Shown: positions 62,552 to 64,000 of the stretch, one piece after another
How positions within the stretch are numbered: the stretch's first letter is position 1
Layout: each line of letters starts with the position of its first letter
Assembly: GCF_009801115.1 (NCBI RefSeq)
Contig: NZ_VTOL01000005.1
Coordinates: 418,300 to 482,299 of the forward strand
Reading direction: 5' to 3'
From: Dyadobacter sp. 3J3
GTDB lineage: Bacteria > Bacteroidota > Bacteroidia > Cytophagales > Spirosomataceae
Length of the DNA stretch: 64,000 nucleotides
Translations under genes and position numbers: made by a program
The notes under the pieces: model-generated
What the model was told of the DNA's origin: nothing
The model's input: only the letters and a program-made list of their open reading frames with translations
The model's database searches: none

Positions 62552-62783
62552 CGGCTTTTCTCAGAGCCTCCTGTCAATAGGAACTTATTTTACCCAGAAG
62601 TTTTCAGGCTCCTTAGGAGCCTCCTGTTTATAGAAAGTAATTTGTTCCAACGGTTTTCCTGGCTCCTTAGGAGCCTCCTATGATTTTGGGTAGATAATTT
62701 TTGGTTAATATTTTAAAGAGACTCCGATGGAGTTACGATTGATTTTGTATTTTTTTGCTATAAACAGGATGTCCCGAAGGGAC
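62552..62783. repeat. REP-like repeat cluster, second family
   Basis: Two identical hairpins GGCTCCTTAGGAGCC (62607-62621, 62661-62675), 54 bases apart, are each followed by TCCTGTTTATAG or TCCTATGATT. A degenerate first copy is at 62552-62572. At the end, in the opposite orientation, are hairpins ACTCCGATGGAGT (62721-62733) and GTCCCGAAGGGAC (62771-62783), with CTATAAACAGGAT, the complement of the linker, between them. This is the same plan as the cluster at 1.3-2.4 kb but with other stem and linker sequences. No gene is seen in this 380-base spacer. Confidence 0.82.
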
Positions 62784-62819
62784 AATTAACACATAGCAGA
62801 ATCGGATCTGTGAAAAAAC

Positions 62820-63554
62820 TCACATCCACTTACTCAAAAACTGACTAAAATTCTCCTTATACTGATCGCTTACCGGAATTGTTACCGTTCCAATTTGGAT
62901 TGTATTTCTGGTAACGGCCCCGATTTTATCCAGGTTGACAATAAATGACCGGTGTACCCGCATGAATTTTGCCGGCGGTAATTTTTCTTCCAAAGCTTTA
63001 AGACTGGTAAGTGAAAGAATCGGTTTGGTGTCTGATTTTAAAATTACTTTTACATAATCTTTCAAACCTTCAACATATAAAATATCGTCGTAAGCAATTC
63101 TTACAAGCTGATATTCAACTTTTAGAAATAAATAATCTTCCCTCATTTCCGGTGCGGAACCATTTGCAGCACGTTGAACCAGCTCAACATAAGCTTTTCC
63201 TTTGGTAGCGGCTTTCAGGAATTCTTCATAATTGAAAGGTTTCAACAAATAATCAAGCGCATCAACACGAAAACCGTCCAAAGCAAATTGATTAAATGCA
63301 GTAGTGAAGATAATTCTTGGCCCCTGATTTCCTGTTTTTTCAATAATTCTCGCCAGTTCAATTCCTGTCAGATCGGGCATTTGTATATCCAGAAATATCA
63401 GGTCTACTGATAAGTCATGAATTGCTTCCAATGCTTCCACAGCACTGGAATATTTTCCGGCCAGATTCAGAAATGGCGTTTTGTTGATAAAAGCACAAAC
63501 CAAACCCAGTGCCAGAGGCTCATCATCTACGGCGATGCATTGTAATACGTTCAT
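62820..63554 (-). CDS. LytTR-family response regulator
   Basis: This 244-residue regulator has a receiver domain (1-115) with CIAVDDEPLALGLV, the phospho-acceptor Asp56 in LIFLDIQMPDLTG, and the Lys in DYLLKPFNYEEF. A LytTR DNA-binding domain follows (about 140-240) with FLKVEYQLVRIAYDDILYVE and FMRVHRSFIVNLDKI. It binds DNA as a dimer after phosphorylation by the adjacent histidine kinase. The ATG overlaps the kinase gene end by 4 bases (ATGA), so both are translated together. Targets are unknown. Confidence 0.94.
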   Translation of the reverse strand: MNVLQCIAVDDEPLALGLVCAFINKTPFLNLAGKYSSAVEALEAIHDLSVDLIFLDIQMPDLTGIELARIIEKTGNQGPRIIFTTAFNQFALDGFRVDALDYLLKPFNYEEFLKAATKGKAYVELVQRAANGSAPEMREDYLFLKVEYQLVRIAYDDILYVEGLKDYVKVILKSDTKPILSLTSLKALEEKLPPAKFMRVHRSFIVNLDKIGAVTRNTIQIGTVTIPVSDQYKENFSQFLSKWM

Positions 63555-64000
63555 GCAGTTTGCAGTTCCAGATGTACTTCAAATTCTTTTTCGCTGGTAT
63601 TTTCGCTTACGTCCAAATGATATTTTCCGGGATAAAGTAAGTCCAGTCTTCTTTGTGTATTCGTCAGACCAATTCCGTTACTATCATCCAGCAATGTTCT
63701 TTTTTCAGTAAATAAGGTATTGCGTACATCAATATAAACTTTTTGCCCTTCCTGCCAGATTTTTATATCAATATGACTAGGCTGAACCGCACTTACACCG
63801 TGTTTGAAAGCATTTTCAATGAAGGGCAAAAACAACATCGGTGCAATTGAAACATCATGAAGTGGGAAGGGAGGTTTCAAACTCACCGTAACTTTATCGG
63901 TAAGTCTCAATTGCATCAGCTGGATATAATCCTGCGCAAAAGCAATTTCCTGACTTAGTAAAACGGTACCATGCTGCGTCTCGTACAATACATAGCGCAT
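63551..64000 (-). CDS. LytS-type sensor histidine kinase, C-terminal part (cut by window edge)
   Basis: The frame is open to the right edge; 149 residues are visible. It contains the ATP-binding elements of the LytS/YehU histidine kinases: SIAPMLFLPFIENAFKHGVS (N-box) and NGIGLTNTQRRLDLLYPGKY (G-box). It begins with part of the linker after the phospho-accepting His, VLLSQEIAFAQDYIQLMQL. The His box and the sensor domain lie outside. It phosphorylates the LytTR regulator encoded downstream with a 4-base overlap. Confidence 0.93.
   Translation of the reverse strand: MRYVLYETQHGTVLLSQEIAFAQDYIQLMQLRLTDKVTVSLKPPFPLHDVSIAPMLFLPFIENAFKHGVSAVQPSHIDIKIWQEGQKVYIDVRNTLFTEKRTLLDDSNGIGLTNTQRRLDLLYPGKYHLDVSENTSEKEFEVHLELQTA

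Overview
The window reads as a chromosomal segment of a Bacteroidota bacterium, most likely a Cytophagales member close to Dyadobacter/Spirosomaceae. This rests on two SusC/SusD outer-membrane pairs, a FecI/FecR-type sigma/anti-sigma pair, a gldE homologue next to ssb, the Bacteroidota-type acylornithine carbamoyltransferase, a LytTR regulator with a LytS-type kinase, and several promoters with the phylum-specific TAnnTTTG -7 box. The genus is an inference; the phylum is well supported.

Layout. 1-2.5 kb: the start of a transglutaminase-like gene running off the left edge, a YceI-family gene, and a ~1 kb array of 14 palindromic (REP-like) units followed by diverged copies in the opposite orientation. 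2.5-8.4 kb: a TetR regulator and a flavodoxin-fold NAD(P)H oxidoreductase that share a 20-bp operator-like sequence, then a DUF1080 gene broken at a G8 run, a ceramidase-like protein, a Gfo/Idh/MocA oxidoreductase and a thioesterase. 8.4-16.1 kb: HerA-like ATPase, an alpha-E protein with a transglutaminase, glmM with a cysteine desulfurase, and hemH. 16.1-28.4 kb: an arginine/proline block. On the minus strand a GNAT protein, argG, argC, argD and argF' form one long run, but accessory modules sit between almost every pair of genes: a HigBA pair with a nonsense-truncated toxin, an unknown 65-aa gene, a VapBC-type pair, and a nonsense-broken GxxExxY gene with a triplicated 5' end. Divergently, aat, proB, proA and an argE-like deacylase lie on the plus strand. 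A possible arginine leader peptide and alternative RNA pairings precede the minus-strand run. 28.4-38 kb: an enoyl-CoA hydratase, then rng, a tiny AURKAIP1/COX24-like protein, a TPR protein, HU, mutY, ssb and gldE, with a PhyH dioxygenase and a Gfo/Idh gene inserted between mutY and ssb. 38-48.7 kb: sigma factor, FecR, SusC with an STN domain, SusD, a lipoprotein and a large FG-GAP/ASPIC lipoprotein, an uptake locus with cell-surface signalling. 48.9-53.9 kb: DedA, phosphosulfolactate synthase, thioesterase, ABC exporter, MazG. 53.9-59.3 kb: a second SusC/SusD pair without sigma/anti-sigma genes but with a perfect LacI-family-like palindrome upstream. 59.6-64 kb: uvrA, a second REP-like cluster, and a LytTR regulator with the end of its histidine kinase.

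The most unusual content is non-coding. At least ten intergenic spacers hold short arrays built from a repeated 6-11 bp word, often mirrored as an inverted repeat, nearly all close to a stop codon. Two separate REP-like families share a common plan: paired hairpins of variable stem sequence joined by a conserved linker, with a diverged copy in opposite orientation at the end of the cluster. All functional calls are from reading the sequence; no database search was run.
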